From: Sipunculus nudus
Taxonomy: Eukaryota > Annelida > Sipuncula > Golfingiida > Sipunculidae
Direction of reading: 5' to 3'
Length of the DNA: 64,000 nt
NCBI GenBank assembly: GCA_026874595.1
Contig: CM049307.1
Span: 34,700,862-34,764,861, forward strand
Shown: one piece after another, positions 1-27,122 of the stretch
Numbering within the stretch: position 1 is the first letter of the stretch
Layout of the letters: each line of letters starts with the position of its first letter
Notes under the pieces: generated by a model
What the model was told of the DNA's origin: nothing
Databases searched by the model: none
What the model saw: only the letters and a program-made list of their open reading frames with translations
Made by a program: the position numbers and the translations under genes

Positions 1-714
1 ACTGGGATAGTAATTAGCACAATGATATTGTTTGTCCCTCATTCAACCAACAGTGTGTATACTTTATTTGAAAAGATGTTTTATTTTATAAAATTTACTG
101 AATCTTTTATTTTATTTTGGTGAATAAAATTAAGCATGTATTGAAAACTCCAATGTGCAAAACTTTTTAATAGTGATTCAAGGAATATTCTTGTAGATGC
201 CATGTTGTGGCATTATTTTCTTTTAAATTCAGTTTAAACATTTATGATTTAAAAATAATAAAATATATGTGTATGCATAATATGACCCAATATGAGCTAC
301 ACTCTGGATTTATGATGATTGCAACTTTTGCAACAATTCTAATATTTTAACTTATAGTTTCAGTTTTTAAATCTGTATATATAATGATTGCAACTTTTGC
401 AACAATTCTAATATTTTAACTTATATTTTCAGGTTTTTTTATTAAAAAGTTATAAAACCTGTAAATAAAAAAATGATTCAGATAAAAACTTCTTAATGGA
501 AAAAGTGGATATGCTTAAAAAATAGGAGTATATATAAACTTAAATGCATTATTCCCTTGAAAGTGAAATAAAGGTATTAGTCCATTCTGTCCACTTGCCT
601 GTCCATCTGTAAATTTTCATATGCATCACAGTATCTCAAAACTTTTGCTGTTTTTCTTCATGACAGTCTTGTCAGAGTATTAGTTTGCAATCATATATTT
701 AGAACTTTACTATA
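1..714. other. AT-rich non-coding sequence, no gene seen
   Basis: Very AT-rich with a short direct duplication of about 40 bases (near 317-355 and 383-421, sharing ATGATTGCAACTTTTGCAAC). No ORF of interest on either strand. Confidence 0.5.
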
Positions 715-1378
715 ACCAAGTAGGAGGGCCCCTTTTCCATAACTTAGCCAAAAAATCACTGAACTGAAACTATTTGAACAAACTTCAGAAAGCACTACCC
801 AGGGATCATTTCCGTGCGATATTTAACAATTTGGCCTTATCATTTCAGAGAAGAAGTTATTTGTAGCTATCAGTATGATACTGGCACTGATGACCCCCGT
901 ACAAAAAAGGCCGATGCAGGTGGCGCCACCAATACCTCAATTTCAGATATGACTCATGTGACCAACATTGGCATAAAATTTGGTGATGATAGCTCAAGCC
1001 GTTTCTGAGATTGTAATTTTAGTATGCTTTTTTGGACATATGACTAAGTTCAACTTCCTGTAACTCGGCCAAAAATCACCAAACTTAAACCATTCGAACA
1101 AACTTGAGAGAGATTGTTCCAGGAATCATTTCTGTAAAATATTGGACAATTTGGCTGAACAGATTCGGAGAAGAAGATTTTTTAAGCTTTTTTAGCTTTT
1201 TCCTTATAAAATCTAAGAAAATGCAGTTAGTCAAAAAATAAGAAAAATCCGATAGAGTTTTTTAGATGACAAATTTAATGCAAAAAATTTAGTGATGCTA
1301 ATTCTTGCCGTTTTCAAGATAGTATGGGTTAACCTACAGACAACGCCACACCATAGCATAAGCTCACAGGTTCGCTAA
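715..1378 (+). repeat. 3' part of a CACAGGTTCGC-family element (5' truncated)
   Basis: Homologous over about 650 bases to 27840-28526, including a GGTGGCGCCACC palindrome at 919-930. It ends with the family 3' signature CACAGGTTCGC at 1365-1375 followed by TAA. The matching 5' end is missing. Confidence 0.8.
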
Positions 1379-1799
1379 AAAGTAGTTATTCCATACAAAT
1401 GGGATGTGGACCAGAGTAAAACGGGTCCTGACCTTAACTGGGAGTGTTGCACAAAACTTCTGGTTTAACCTATTATACTGTCACAGGGTCATTGTTGTGA
1501 ATGCAATGCTCCCATCACATAACAAACCCACATGGTAATAGAATGACCTCAGATACTGGCAGTAACCACCATCCCAGTCCCCCCCCCCCCCATCCCCCTT
1601 TAAATTTTGCTAAAATATTCAATTTTGTTCCCAAGCCAGTCACTGATTGTATCCTTATCGGGGATAGTATGGTTAGGCATGGTAGCACCAGAGCTGTAGA
1701 GATTTCTTTCAGGCGAGATAACTCAAAAAATATTTCATGGATCTCTACCGAACTTGCACGTGCATAGATATGGGTGAGATGCTGAAGCCTATTTAATAT

Positions 1800-3260
1800 G
1801 GGGTCATGACCTTTACTGGGATAGTGACCTTGACCTTGACAAACTCCATTTTGGGGGGGAAAAATCAAGTTGCCAAAAGATCTTGGATAGTGTTGTCATG
1901 TACCGGAAACTGGTGGCGCCATTTATTATCCTTTTCCTGTTTTTGTGTCGTTTTATACACCCATCATTGCCACTTGACAGTACTGTGAGCATTATAAGTA
2001 AAAAACTAATGGACAGAATTCTTTCATATTATGCATATACATTGGTATGGGTTATAAGTGATGCATATTAAAATTGGGGCATGACCTTTCCTATCAGAGT
2101 GACCATGACCTTGAACATTGCCATATTTGGTGAAAATAACACAAAATCATAAATATCTCAATAAAGAGATGGAAGGTATGGGCCAAAAATCAAATTGACC
2201 AAAGATCTTAGATAACTTTGTCTTTTGCTGAAGACAGGTGGTGCCATCTTCTGTCCTTTTCATGTTTTCACTCCTTCTAATACCCCATCATTGCCACTTG
2301 ACAGTACTTTGAGCATTATAAGTGAAAAATAATGGACAGATTTGGCTAAAATTATGCATGTTCATTGATCTTACATACTATAAATTAATGCCCTTTTCCC
2401 AGAATGGTTTGCCAGTTTGGCCTGAAATTGTGCATGTTAATAGATCTTAGATACCTCCTTCTTGTGTTTAAGACTGGTAGTGCCATCTGCAATTGTTTTT
2501 GTGTGGCGTCCATCGGTACATGTGCTTTTGGTGAAAATTGCTTATACTTCAGGAGTGGTTTAAGGTATTGGTCCTCAATTTGGCATGTCCATCAATCTTG
2601 GAGAGTATTCTCCTAAAGCTGACAGGTGGCCCCACCTACCTGACCATTTACATAGCATAAGTTAATGCCCTTTTCTCAGGAATGATATGCAGGTTTGGCC
2701 TGAAATGGTGCATTGCCATAGATCATGTTCAAGACTGGTGGCGCCATCTGCAATCATATTCATGTGGCCTCCATCTGTACATTTGCTTTAGGTGAAAATT
2801 GCTCATATCTGAGGAGTTGTTTAATGTGTTGGTCTGAAATTTGGCATGTGAATCCATCTTGGAGAGTTTCTGGTCAACCAGACAGGGGCAGGCCACCTAC
2901 CTGCTGTTTTCAAAATATAAATTAATGCCCTTTTTGAGGAATGATTTGCCAGAAATAGTGCATATGTCCATAGATCTTGGATACCTCCATCTCGCATTCA
3001 AGACTGGTATTGCCATCTGCAATAGTTTTCTTGTGGCTTCCAACCATGTATTTGCTTTAGTTCAAAATAGCTCATATCTGAGTAATTGTTCAATGTGTTG
3101 GTCTGCAATTTGGCATGTACATCCATCTTGAAAAGTTTTCTCTTCAACCAGACAGGTGGCCCCACCTACCTGACCATTTTAATACTATAAATTAATCCCC
3201 TTTTCTCAAGAGTAATTCACAGTATTGGCCCCCATATTTGGTGACAAATATTGTTTCTCA
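1800..3260. repeat. Degenerate tandem array, unit about 260-325 bp
   Basis: Recurring anchors: ATGACCTTT at about 1806 and 2081; CATTGCCACTTGACAGTACT near 1965 and 2292; ATGCCCTTTT near 2392, 2665 and 2924. Units contain GGTGGCGCCAT variants. Scattered short ORFs here are by-products of the repeat. Confidence 0.7.
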
Positions 3261-4926
3261 ATTTGATAGATGGAATAAAACCATGGTAGCTTGCCAAGAA
3301 TCAGTATATGCTGTTGAAGAAGGGGGGGGGGCCTAGGGATTACTATGTCTGGGGATACTATGGTACCTGTGGTGCCAAGAAATGTCTAGGTTCAGTTTGT
3401 TTTAACAGAAAGCATGCATAAATTTAAAGACACTGGACATTCCAAGCTCTGACATAAATTGTTATTAATTTATACTTGCACTCGGCAGAATCAGTTGAGA
3501 TGTAAATTTACAAACTTCCAGATTTTCAGTGATCACTCAACATGTAAAATCCTGGTTTGAAACTTAAAATCTGGCATCATATCTTAAGTATGAGCCTTAT
3601 AATGAATACCCAGGTCAATCAGCTGTCACACTCATATAAACCAGATAATGTTAAGTATATCTCTAAGAGATCAATTACACACAAACCAGTCATGCAAGAC
3701 AAAACTAGAAAAAAATATAAAACGTTTTATTTGGAAATCTCAGTATATCACAGTTTACATTCATTTTTAAAGTAAGCAACTTTGATCAGTTAGCTACTTG
3801 GAGTATAAATCCTAACTTATTCTCTCACTTCCTGTGTCAAGACTCACAAATTTGTATTATCTCCCAGATCTTAATCACAATGTCAGAAAATAAACCATTA
3901 TGCATGGGATATATTTCAGTCTCTAGAACTCCTGTCCTTGGGAAAATGACCAAAATTTTATTTACAATCATTGGCTTGTCAGATATGAAATTATTCATAA
4001 AACTTGAACATAACTTTATTTTGTAATTTTATATTCCTCTCAGAGTGGTCTGACTTGTACTACACAGGTGTATTATTACAAGGTTTAATAATACAGGCAT
4101 TGTACAAATGTTCAGTTTTATAACCACCTTTGGTATCCATGCAAAGGTTTTGAATCAACATCTTTTACTATACTGCTTGCTTTATTCTATAACAAATTCA
4201 GCTTTTGACCATGTATGACTGGCCTGTGATTCTCCATGCATTTTAAATTTGCTTCAATGTTCTCCTCGGGGTATCTACATGATATTTAAACATTCAGCAC
4301 CATCTCAAACATTACTAGAAGGGTTGCTCCCAAAAACCTAACAAATTATAGAAACTCCATTTTCATGAACAAATTCAAGTAAATTATAACATTTAGAGCA
4401 GATTCAGGCAAAAATGTGTCTTATGAATATTAAGTATTCAAATTTGTACAAGGACGACTTCATATCAACAACACATGCTATCAGTACTCTAATATCCTAT
4501 CAAAATTAATTTTTCATAATCTGGCTGAAAGCAGCAGCTCAGTCTCCTGATTTAAAGATAAATACACCTATTAGTAATATTGAACAGCAGCAACAGACCA
4601 CTTTTATAAATTGTATCTCAGATACAAAAAGCCAATACCATACTGTGCAGTACACAGATTCGCTTATATTAAGTTTAACTGTCATTATGTAAATCTGAAC
4701 CACAGTGTCCTTATTAGAAAGGATTGATTAGATTCTATTCCTTGGTCTCTTCCTTGGTATTTCTATCTGCCCATTTTCATGAAGGAATCCTGGCAGCAAC
4801 AGGAAAATAACAGGAAGTACCTCTTTACAAGTATCAGTGCTGGTTTCATCACCCCAGGGGCCTTGAAGCCTGCTCCAGCATGGCTTCCCTATCCCCATTG
4901 TTTCAAGAGATCAAGAGATTTCAAAT
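3261..4926. other. Non-coding stretch, no gene recognised
   Basis: AT-rich sequence with only short ORFs. A G8 run near 3325 and no recognisable domain, tRNA or repeat end were seen. Confidence 0.4.
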
Positions 4927-5514
4927 ACAGGTAGTTGACAAGTGACTATGTGTATCTGCTGAAATCAGAGTGGTACAGGTGAAGTGAGGCATGTATTTAT
5001 TAGGGGAAATAGACTATTAGAGTGAGACCTGTTGCATATTAGCATGGAATGTATGCAAATGATGATTGTAGGTGGTGCCACCTGTTATTTGAACAAGAAA
5101 GCTATCCAAGATGTAACCCATGCAAAATTACTGGTGGATAAATCAAACCACTGCCGAGATAGGAGTTATTTTTACACTAGGCAGATGAACAGATGGACTA
5201 CACACAAAAATGGTTTTAGGTTGGGCCACCAAATTGGTATAAGAGCTCTGATCTGTAGATCTATGAAAGATCTACACTCAAGCAAAGTTTCAGGCTGATA
5301 TGTCAAACCAGTCCTTAGGTATTAGTATGGATGTCTGATATGTAAATGTGTTGATAGGTGGTGCCTTCTGCCAACTCAATGAAAAATTTATCCAAGATGT
5401 ATACACATGCAAACTTCAGGCCAATTAATCAAACTACTGCTGAGATACGAGTGAATTTTACCCTAGACAGACAAAAGATGGACACCATGCAAAAATAATT
5501 ATAAATAAAACAAA
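4927..5514 (+). repeat. Partial duplicate of the unit starting at 5693
   Basis: The block at 4927-5000 (GTGACTATGTGTATC, then AAATCAGAGTGG, GTGAAGTGAGGCATG) recurs at 5693-5760, and the following text with GGTGGTGCCACCTG resembles the 278-bp array units. Probably an older relative of the element to its right. Confidence 0.6.
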
Positions 5515-5804
5515 TCCTACAAGCCTAATGCGAACCTGTGCAAAGTTTGGGAGTATGAATGGAGGTTTTTTTTTTTAAATTTAATATTGATCCTTTTAAA
5601 TCCTGCATATCTACCTTAGTCATTATGATTTCAGCAAAATGGACATTTCGGACCTGCAAGTTTCAGACTAGGACATTTTAAAACTAGAATATGGGTAGTC
5701 GACCAGTGACTATGTGTATCCGCAGAAATCAGAGTGGGACGGGTGAAGTGAGGCATGGATTAAGTGGCAGGGGGAATAGAGTGAGGCGTGTTGCATATTA
5801 GCAT

Positions 5805-6830
5805 GGATGTCTGCAGAGTAAATGTGAATGTAGGTGGTGCCACCTGTCATAAAATCAAGAAAATTGTCCGGGATGTATAAACCTGCAAAATTTCAGGTGG
5901 ATAAATCAAACCACTGCTGAGATATGAGTGATTTTATCCCAAGGCAGATGAACAGATGGACGGTTTTCTTAAGTGGTTGCAGGTGGCACCACCAGTTTTG
6001 CTTATGATGAAGAGCTATGTGAGATCTATACACAAGCAAAATTTTGGCCCAATCGGTCAAATGGTTCCCGAGATATAAGCTTGGATGTCTGCAGAGTAAA
6101 CGTGAATATGGGTGGCGCCACCTGTCATAAAATCGAAAAAGCTGTCCAGGATGTGTAAACCTGCAAAAGTTCAGGTGGATAAGTCAAACCACTTCTGGGA
6201 TATGAGTGATTTTATCCCAAGGCAGATGAACAGATGGACGCTGTGCATAAGTGGTTGCAGGTGGCACAACAGGTTTTGCTTATGATGAAGAGCTATGTGA
6301 GATCTATACACATGCAAAATTTTGGCCTAATTGGTCAAACGGTTCCTGAGATATGTGCTTGGATGTCTGCAGAGTAAACGTGAATGTAGGTGGTGCCACC
6401 TGTCATAACATTGAGAAAGCTGTCAAGGATGTATAAACCTGCAAAATTTCAGGTGAATCAGTCAAACCACTTCTGAGATATGAGTGATTTTATCCCAAGG
6501 CAGATGAACAGATGGGTGCTGTGCATTAATGGTTGCAGGTGGCGCCACCAGTTTTGCCTATGATGAAGAGCTATGTGAGATCTATACACATGCATAATTT
6601 TGGCCCAATCAGTCAAACGGTTCCCGAGATATGAGCTTGGATGTCTGCAGAGTAAACGTGAATGTAGGTGGCGCCACCTGTCATTAAATCGAGAAAGCTG
6701 TCCAGGATGTATAATCCTGCAAAATTTCAGGTGGATAAGTCAAACCACTGCTGAGATATGAGTGATTTTATCCCAAGGCAGATGAACAGATGGACGCTGT
6801 GCATAAGTGGTTGCAGGAGGCCTTATAAAG
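5805..6830 (+). repeat. 278-bp tandem array, about 3.7 copies
   Basis: The anchor GGATGTCTGCAGAGTAAA begins at 5805 (one late mismatch), 6083, 6361 and 6639: an exact 278-bp period. Each unit has two half-units, one with GGTGGCGCCACCTG and one with GGTGGC(A/G)CCACCAG, so it is a heterodimer. Confidence 0.9.
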
Positions 6831-7077
6831 CTATCAAAGGGCTACATTTGTGCTAAATTTTTAGCGGTTCCCGAGATATGCGGGTTTATGTGTGGAAACA
6901 GATGCACAAATGGATGCTGGGCAGCAAGGAAAGGTCAGAGGTCAACCAAAAATGAGGGCGCTGCAGTTCACATGTGACCTGATGATAAACCCAATTCACT
7001 TAAAATGCAAACCAAGTTTTTTCAAACAGTTGAAAGATATAGTTCCAATAATCTGGGAATTCTGCATCTAAACATTG

Positions 7078-7149
7078 TCTAGACGTCTAGACGCTATCTA
7101 GACGTCTAGACACATTGTCTAGACACTCCCCCCCCCCCCCCCCCCCCCC
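7078..7149. repeat. Twin 14-bp palindromes followed by a C22 tract
   Basis: TCTAGACGTCTAGA occurs at 7078-7091 and 7097-7110, with a third half-site TCTAGACA near 7118. It is followed directly by a run of 22 C at 7128-7149. Confidence 0.9.
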
Positions 7150-8247
7150 GAGCCAGGTCAGTTGCCATGGTGATGTCTGGACCCCACCTGTTTGTACTGA
7201 GTGACCTCTTGACTTGGCTGCTGAAACTCAAATCTGTTTTGAAATACAGAAAGCCTTTTTCAATTGGCTACGTTTTTTTAAAACTGTATTTACCCAATCT
7301 ATTCTAATAAAACTGGCTGAACCCTACCATAGAATAATCCTTGTAAAGTTTAAACCAATCAGCTTAACAGTTTCATAATAAATCAGTGTATAAGCTAGAA
7401 GAGTTTAAAATTACATTTTTGCTTGTAAAAAACACATCAATGTAGGTGGCGCCACCAATACCTCAAAATCAGATATGACATATGTGACAAACATTGGTAT
7501 AAAATTTGGTGATTATAGCTCTAGCCGTTTCTGAGATTTTAATTTTAGTGTGCTTTTTTGGACAGATGACTAAGTTCAACCTCCTGTAACTCGGCCAAAA
7601 ATCTCCAAACTGGAACCATTCGAACAAACTTGAGAGAGATTGTTCCAGGGATCATTTCTGTGAAATATTGGACAATTTGGCTGGACAGTTTCAGAGAAGA
7701 AGATTTTTAAAGGTTTTTAAGCTTTTTCTCTATAAAATCTAAATTAATGCAGATACCCAATAATAAGCTCCAGGGCACCAAGTTTCACATGTGACTAATT
7801 CTTACATATAATTTGGAGCTGCTACCTCTGGCGGTTTCTGACTTACAGCCATGGACGGTGGAAAGCCAGCCCTGGACGGCGGACAGCTGACGATGGACGG
7901 ACGACGCTGCGCCATCATATAAGCTCACAGGTTCGCTAAAAATGATATAAAGCTATCCAAGAGCTAAACTCATGCAATATTTCAGCCTGATTAATCAAAC
8001 AGGTCCCAAGAAAAATGGGTTTATGTGTGAATAAAGACGCAGATGGACACTCTGCAGAGAACAAAGTTTGAGGGCAACCAAAAATGGAGGCGTAACACTT
8101 CACATGTGACCTGATCATAATTCGGAGTTTGGTAAAAGTTCATTCAATAGTTATGGAGGAGTTCTCAAGAAACCTTTGTGGCAGCAGCGGTGGTGATGGG
8201 CTGAAAACATAGTACCGGTAACCTCAAAATTCTGTTTTAGCGGAAAC

Positions 8248-8360
8248 AATTACAAGAGCACTGCAGGAGTGCATAATATGCTGGTTGTATGTCTTGTGAC
8301 ATTAGGCCTCATTTTTGATTTTTTGTGTGGATTTTGCCTATAAGCAAACTTGGGGGATAT
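8248..8360 (+). repeat. Fragment of a GTGCATAA-TATGTCTTGTGAC repeat
   Basis: Shares GTGCATAATATG and TATGTCTTGTGAC with 18020-18060 and 30900-30950. Only the 5' portion is present. Confidence 0.6.
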
Positions 8361-8737
8361 AATATATTTCCAGTATTGGTAAGTCAATATGGAGAATCTG
8401 TACAAATCCATCAAATCCATCAACACGTGTTGTGGCCCAGGTGATGCACGCACTTTGTTCATGTTGACGTCTGTGTTTGTGCCCAGTCCACTGGTTTTAA
8501 CACTCGTTTACAGGAGTAAGGAAACAGTTTCAGGGCAATATTTTGGCAGGTACAAATTTATTTTAAAGGAATGAAACTATTTTTTGTGTCTATTCAACAT
8601 GCTTTATAGTTGATTAGGCCCCTTTAATGAATTGACAGTCATAAGGATGGACAGTTGGTACACCATTATACATCCCACCTTAAAAAGGATTGATCAGCTT
8701 CCAAATCTGTACCTACACTGTGTTAACTGATAAACCA
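8361..8737. other. Non-coding sequence past the PEX6 poly(A) candidate
   Basis: No gene or clear repeat end recognised; the short ORFs here look random. Confidence 0.4.
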
Positions 8738-8743
8738 TTTATT
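8738..8743 (-). terminator. Candidate PEX6 polyadenylation signal (AATAAA)
   Basis: AATAAA on the minus strand about 120 bases past the PEX6 stop. This is the first canonical hexamer downstream, but no transcript evidence is available. Confidence 0.45.
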
Positions 8744-8863
8744 TTATATCTTCTCTTCTGACATGCTGTGTTACAGAATGATATTTTCATTAACTAACAT
8801 TTGGCAAAATTGACATGAAATTTTACTCTTTTTGACACAGATCAAAGTAACATCAAATGACTC

Positions 8864-22880
<14,017 letters not shown>

Positions 22881-23280
22881 GATTGATCCAAAGTGCACCT
22901 GTACCTTATTTACCGTAAGTCACCGTGCTGTGATACCGAAAAGAACGTAAATAAATGTACCGCAGTGATTTTCATCCATTAACAGACATTTGAGTTATTC
23001 TCCTGCAGTACACGGTCTGGGAAAACCTGTAGCTAACTATATTCCCCAGGTACTAACATTTTGCTTAAATAGAGAAACCACACTAATTTGTTAAAAGAAA
23101 TGTTATTAATCTTATATTTTTAATTAAACAATATTAGTTTCAGTTTTTATTGAATATGTCATGTTGAGAAGTTGCATATTTATTGTAATTAAATATAAAT
23201 GTATTAATTTTGTTTCAATCGTCACATACTGAAGTTTGTAAGGGATTGACCCTTGATGTTATATAACAATTCATGTTGTG
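22881..23280. promoter_or_regulatory. PEX6 upstream region (5' UTR/promoter side)
   Basis: About 400 bases upstream of the PEX6 ATG. The first 100 have more CpG than the surrounding DNA. No TATA box can be placed with confidence and the transcription start is unknown. Confidence 0.35.
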
Positions 23281-23296
23281 ATTATAATAATAATAA

Positions 23297-23333
<37 letters not shown>

Positions 23334-23480
23334 AAATAATAATACAAATAATAATAATATATATTATTATATATTATGTGCAATATGAATTATTAAAAAT
23401 ATTGTGATTATCATTATTATCATAATTTTTATTATTATAATTGTTGAACATTATTATTATTATTATTATTATTATTACAC
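23281..23480. repeat. (ATT/AAT)n microsatellite cluster
   Basis: Long interrupted runs of TTA/ATT and AAT triplets, e.g. 23298-23330 and 23450-23475. The two orientations can fold on each other. Confidence 0.95.
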
Positions 23481-25562
23481 AATATTAGCTGTACTAGAGT
23501 TCGTAGTAGACATTTTATTCCACAACTATTATCTGCTAGAATATTTGGTTCATCATGTCTGTTAACATTATGTATTGACTATTTTCAAGAAGATGCATTT
23601 AATTATAAAGGAGCTGTTTACTTAAGTTCAAGGGACGTTCACACACACATACCATATCTTACATAATCCTTTTCTAGATCTAATTGGCTATTATCATATT
23701 GTCCGTGGACATAAGTTGTAGGTAAGGATAAGCCAGCAAGTCTTTAAGCTTTGGCAGAGGATCTCAAAGTGATGTTAATGGAGAAACTGCTTTGGATGCT
23801 GTTTTAGTCTTGCGCTTGGCATTATTTAAGGGATTGGGTTTCCTGGCTTTATACACCTTCACACCTTTCTGTCAGTTGTTAAAGCAAGATGCTATCTTAT
23901 CAAGCTAAAAATGCATAAACAATACTTTTCAATGGTGCATAAATTAATCAGTAGCTTCTGAGAAAGTTTTTATCTGAAACTAATACCAAATAACGGAAAC
24001 CAAATAGATTGCACAGAACATCTACATCTGGACATGAACCTTAAGGTAATGACTAATAAGCTATTGTTGGGAATTCACACTTTAAACATGTTGATACCTT
24101 TTTCCTTAAACAATACAGAAACAACTTTAGATACACTCATATCAGAGTTATAAGATAAAATGGAATGCACTTCTTATTCACATTACTTACGGGAAGTTCA
24201 AATTTATTTCAAATTGGTTTAAGGGGGTCTTCCATTCAAGCCATTGATGTTTCAAGATCTCATTTCTTAAGCGGACAGATTTTTTACCCGATTCCTATTA
24301 GAGTACTCCCCACTGGTGTAAAAATAATTAAAATATGTAATCTCTGATCCATCTTTGAATGTTTGAACAACAACAAAGAATAAAGCAAATAAATATGATC
24401 TTTTCAGATAATTTTGGAGATGTTAGCTGTATTATGTATATTATTATGTATTTGATATTTATATTACCTTCATGGTTGTATCTAGGAAGAAAGAAAGGAT
24501 CAAACCAATGATTCAACTGGTTCCCGGTCCTCATTCAATGTAGGCAACATTCATTATTCAGAACCTATGAGTTTTCACTGAATCAAACATTTTTTGGCCA
24601 AAAGAATCAGAGTTGTCATTAGATTCTCTATTGATTATTTTCAGACAAAAAATTAAAATTTGGTAATGGATCAGGACAGATTTATGTTTAATTAACAACC
24701 AAGACCCCGTTATCTGCTTGACCTTACCCTTTGCTAGGAGCATCACAGTTTTATACATATGATATTGTTACAAACAGAATTGAAAACTACACACTTTCTA
24801 TCAGTATATTCTTTATTTTCAGCCATACATGGTATGTGTAAGAAAACAAATCCGAGACGAATTAAAAACAAACATCCCATAATAAAACAATTCACACGGT
24901 AAGGTGAGCAGATGTAGAATAACTCTAAATCAACAACTCCAGGGTACCGGTTAAATTAACTTATTATCAGATAAAACATGCTTGTTATCACAAGGATCTG
25001 AGGATAATCAGTACCCTTATATAGTATGAATCCCTGAAAAAGGAATTCAATTAACAAAATACACACAATGCAATTACAATTCATAAGGATTAACATCTTA
25101 ACCATTACCTGATTCCTATACATATTGGATATCTAAGTCAATGTGTAAAAAAAAAATCAAAATAATTTTTAAAGGAGAGTGTATTAAGTAGACAGTTCAG
25201 TGTCACAATTGGTCTTAAAGGCATTATAAATGTATGTACTCAAGGAATAGAGTTGTCTCAACCTGACTGTTAAATAATGAGATATATATACAAGAAAAAA
25301 AAATTATCAATACTGTATCCTGGTAATGCCAGTGAGAATCATGAATATAAATATTTTGCATTAGTTATTATTTTTAATCTAGGAGCACAATGGATACTGC
25401 TTTTTCTACTCTCATAAAATCTTCTCTGCACCTAACACTCATGAAGAACCAGCAATATAAGACTACAATGAATACTATTGCACATAATTTGGAGTGTCAT
25501 TTAAGCAAATTAAAAAATTCTCTGTGACACAATTAAACAGAGAACATTGACCAATAAAACTA
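23481..25562. other. Intergenic sequence, no gene recognised
   Basis: AT-rich, with only short ORFs on both strands, no domain, and no recognised repeat end. Confidence 0.4.
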
Positions 25563-26275
25563 ACAAGGCCTACAGGCCTAATGCGAACCTGTGCATATGG
25601 ATATACACCAGGTATAACGCTTCAGTGCTGAACCACTACTTTTCATATATATGAACAATGCAAGTACTAAACATTTTGAACAAGAAACAATACACAAACA
25701 TCACTGCTGAAATTCTGGCATGGGTGCACACAACACAAAAATTATTGTAGGTGGCACCACCAGTCTTGTATACAACAAAGCTATTTGACATGTACACATA
25801 TGCCCAATTTCAGGCTGATATATCAAATTCTTCTGTAGAATTAAGCAGGCAAATACACTTTGCAAAAGTCATTGTAGATGGCGACACCTGTCTTGTGAAC
25901 GAGAAAGCCATAAAAACACATAGACAGGTCAGAATATCAGGCCAATACAGCAAACGTACCTTGAGTCTGATGCATGGGGCTGACCAGGCTTAGGTGAGAA
26001 AGGCTGTTGCCCTGAGTGTACTGTGACAAATTACTGGCTCAGGCTACTGCACTGAGTGAACTCTTGACCTGCACCTGGCTAGACAGTTAATTTTTGACCT
26101 GTACCTGGCTGCACTGAGTGAACTCTTGACCTGTTGCACAATCTGAAACAGTTGGCAGTCTGCCAAAGCTATAAATAAATCCAGGCTGACCTTTTGCCTA
26201 TTGCCAAATCTGGAATAGTAGCCACACAATTGCATAAGCTCACAGATTGGCTCCATATGCAGCCCTGAGGGGCAC

Positions 26276-26368
26276 GACACCCATGAGGTGATCACATGAT
26301 ACTCATGAGGTGATCACATGCTACCCATGAGATGATCACATGCTGCTCATGAGTTGATCACATGCCTT
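26276..26368 (+). repeat. 22-bp minisatellite, four copies
   Basis: CATGAGGTGATCACATG-type units start at 26282, 26304, 26326 and 26348, an exact 22-bp spacing. A shorter version lies at about 56938-57003. Confidence 0.9.
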
Positions 26369-27122
26369 GTGCTTGGCTACACTGACTGAACTGTTGACCT
26401 ATATTTGGCTGCACTGAATGAACTCTTGATCTGTTGCCAAATCTGAAACGGCAGTTTCTCAACCTATTCAAGAAACGTACACAATTTTGGCCTGTTATGT
26501 AACTCTGCTAATATTTATCCAACACAAACCATTTGAACAAACTTGAGAGGGCTTGCCTCTGGGATCATTTCTGTAAAATTTGGACAATTTGGCTGGACTG
26601 TTTACAAGAAGAAGACTTTTACAAGTTTTTTTCAGCTTTTTCCTTGTAAAATCTTAGTAAATGCAGATAGCAAAAATAAGATGAATCCATCAACATTTGA
26701 TATGTGACAGATAATTGCATAACATTTGGGGATGGTAGCTCCTGCTATTCCTGAGAAATTATGAGTTAGTGTACAGATGATATGTAATATCATAAATCTA
26801 CATTTTTTAAAAGCTTTTAAAAACATTCTTGTCAATATTTTCCATAGATAACCTGAAATCTAAATGTGTAGAGGCATGATGTAATGGATGCTGATAAACT
26901 GGTGCTAGGCTAGATGTATCTGCTTCACACAGCTAACATATTTGGTAAAATGACTCAATTCAATCTTTATAATTCAGCCAAATTCATTTTTCGGAACCAT
27001 AAAAGACAATTATTATAAGAATGATTCAGGGAATTATTCTTGCAAAATATTAAACAAACTGGCCTCAGTATCATCATCAGTCGAAAAACGTTTATAACTC
27101 ATATGGGAAAATACAACAAAAT

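Larger units (their letters stand above)
5515..7939 (+). mobile_element. CACAGGTTCGC-family repeat element, copy b (carries 278-bp array)
   Basis: Bounded by GCGAACCTGTG at 5530-5540 and its exact inverse CACAGGTTCGC at 7926-7936, followed by TAA. Contains the 278-bp tandem array, a palindrome cluster plus C22 tract, and a 3' part homologous to other copies (7436-7790). No ORF suggestive of a transposase, so non-autonomous. The Helentron/pearl-type assignment is an inference. Confidence 0.75.

Noticed and set aside
5805..6830. CRISPR-like array
   Set aside because: Units are 278 bp and repeat over their whole length with no unique spacers, in animal DNA: an ordinary tandem repeat.
22881..22898. 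Upstream GTG in frame with PEX6 exon 1
   Set aside because: GTG is an improbable start in an animal gene; ATG at 22880 follows six codons later and a TGA lies upstream.
25751..26295. Short ORFs in the repeat element (80 and 83 codons)
   Set aside because: The frame is not conserved in the homologous copy at 56220-57150; they are repeat by-products.
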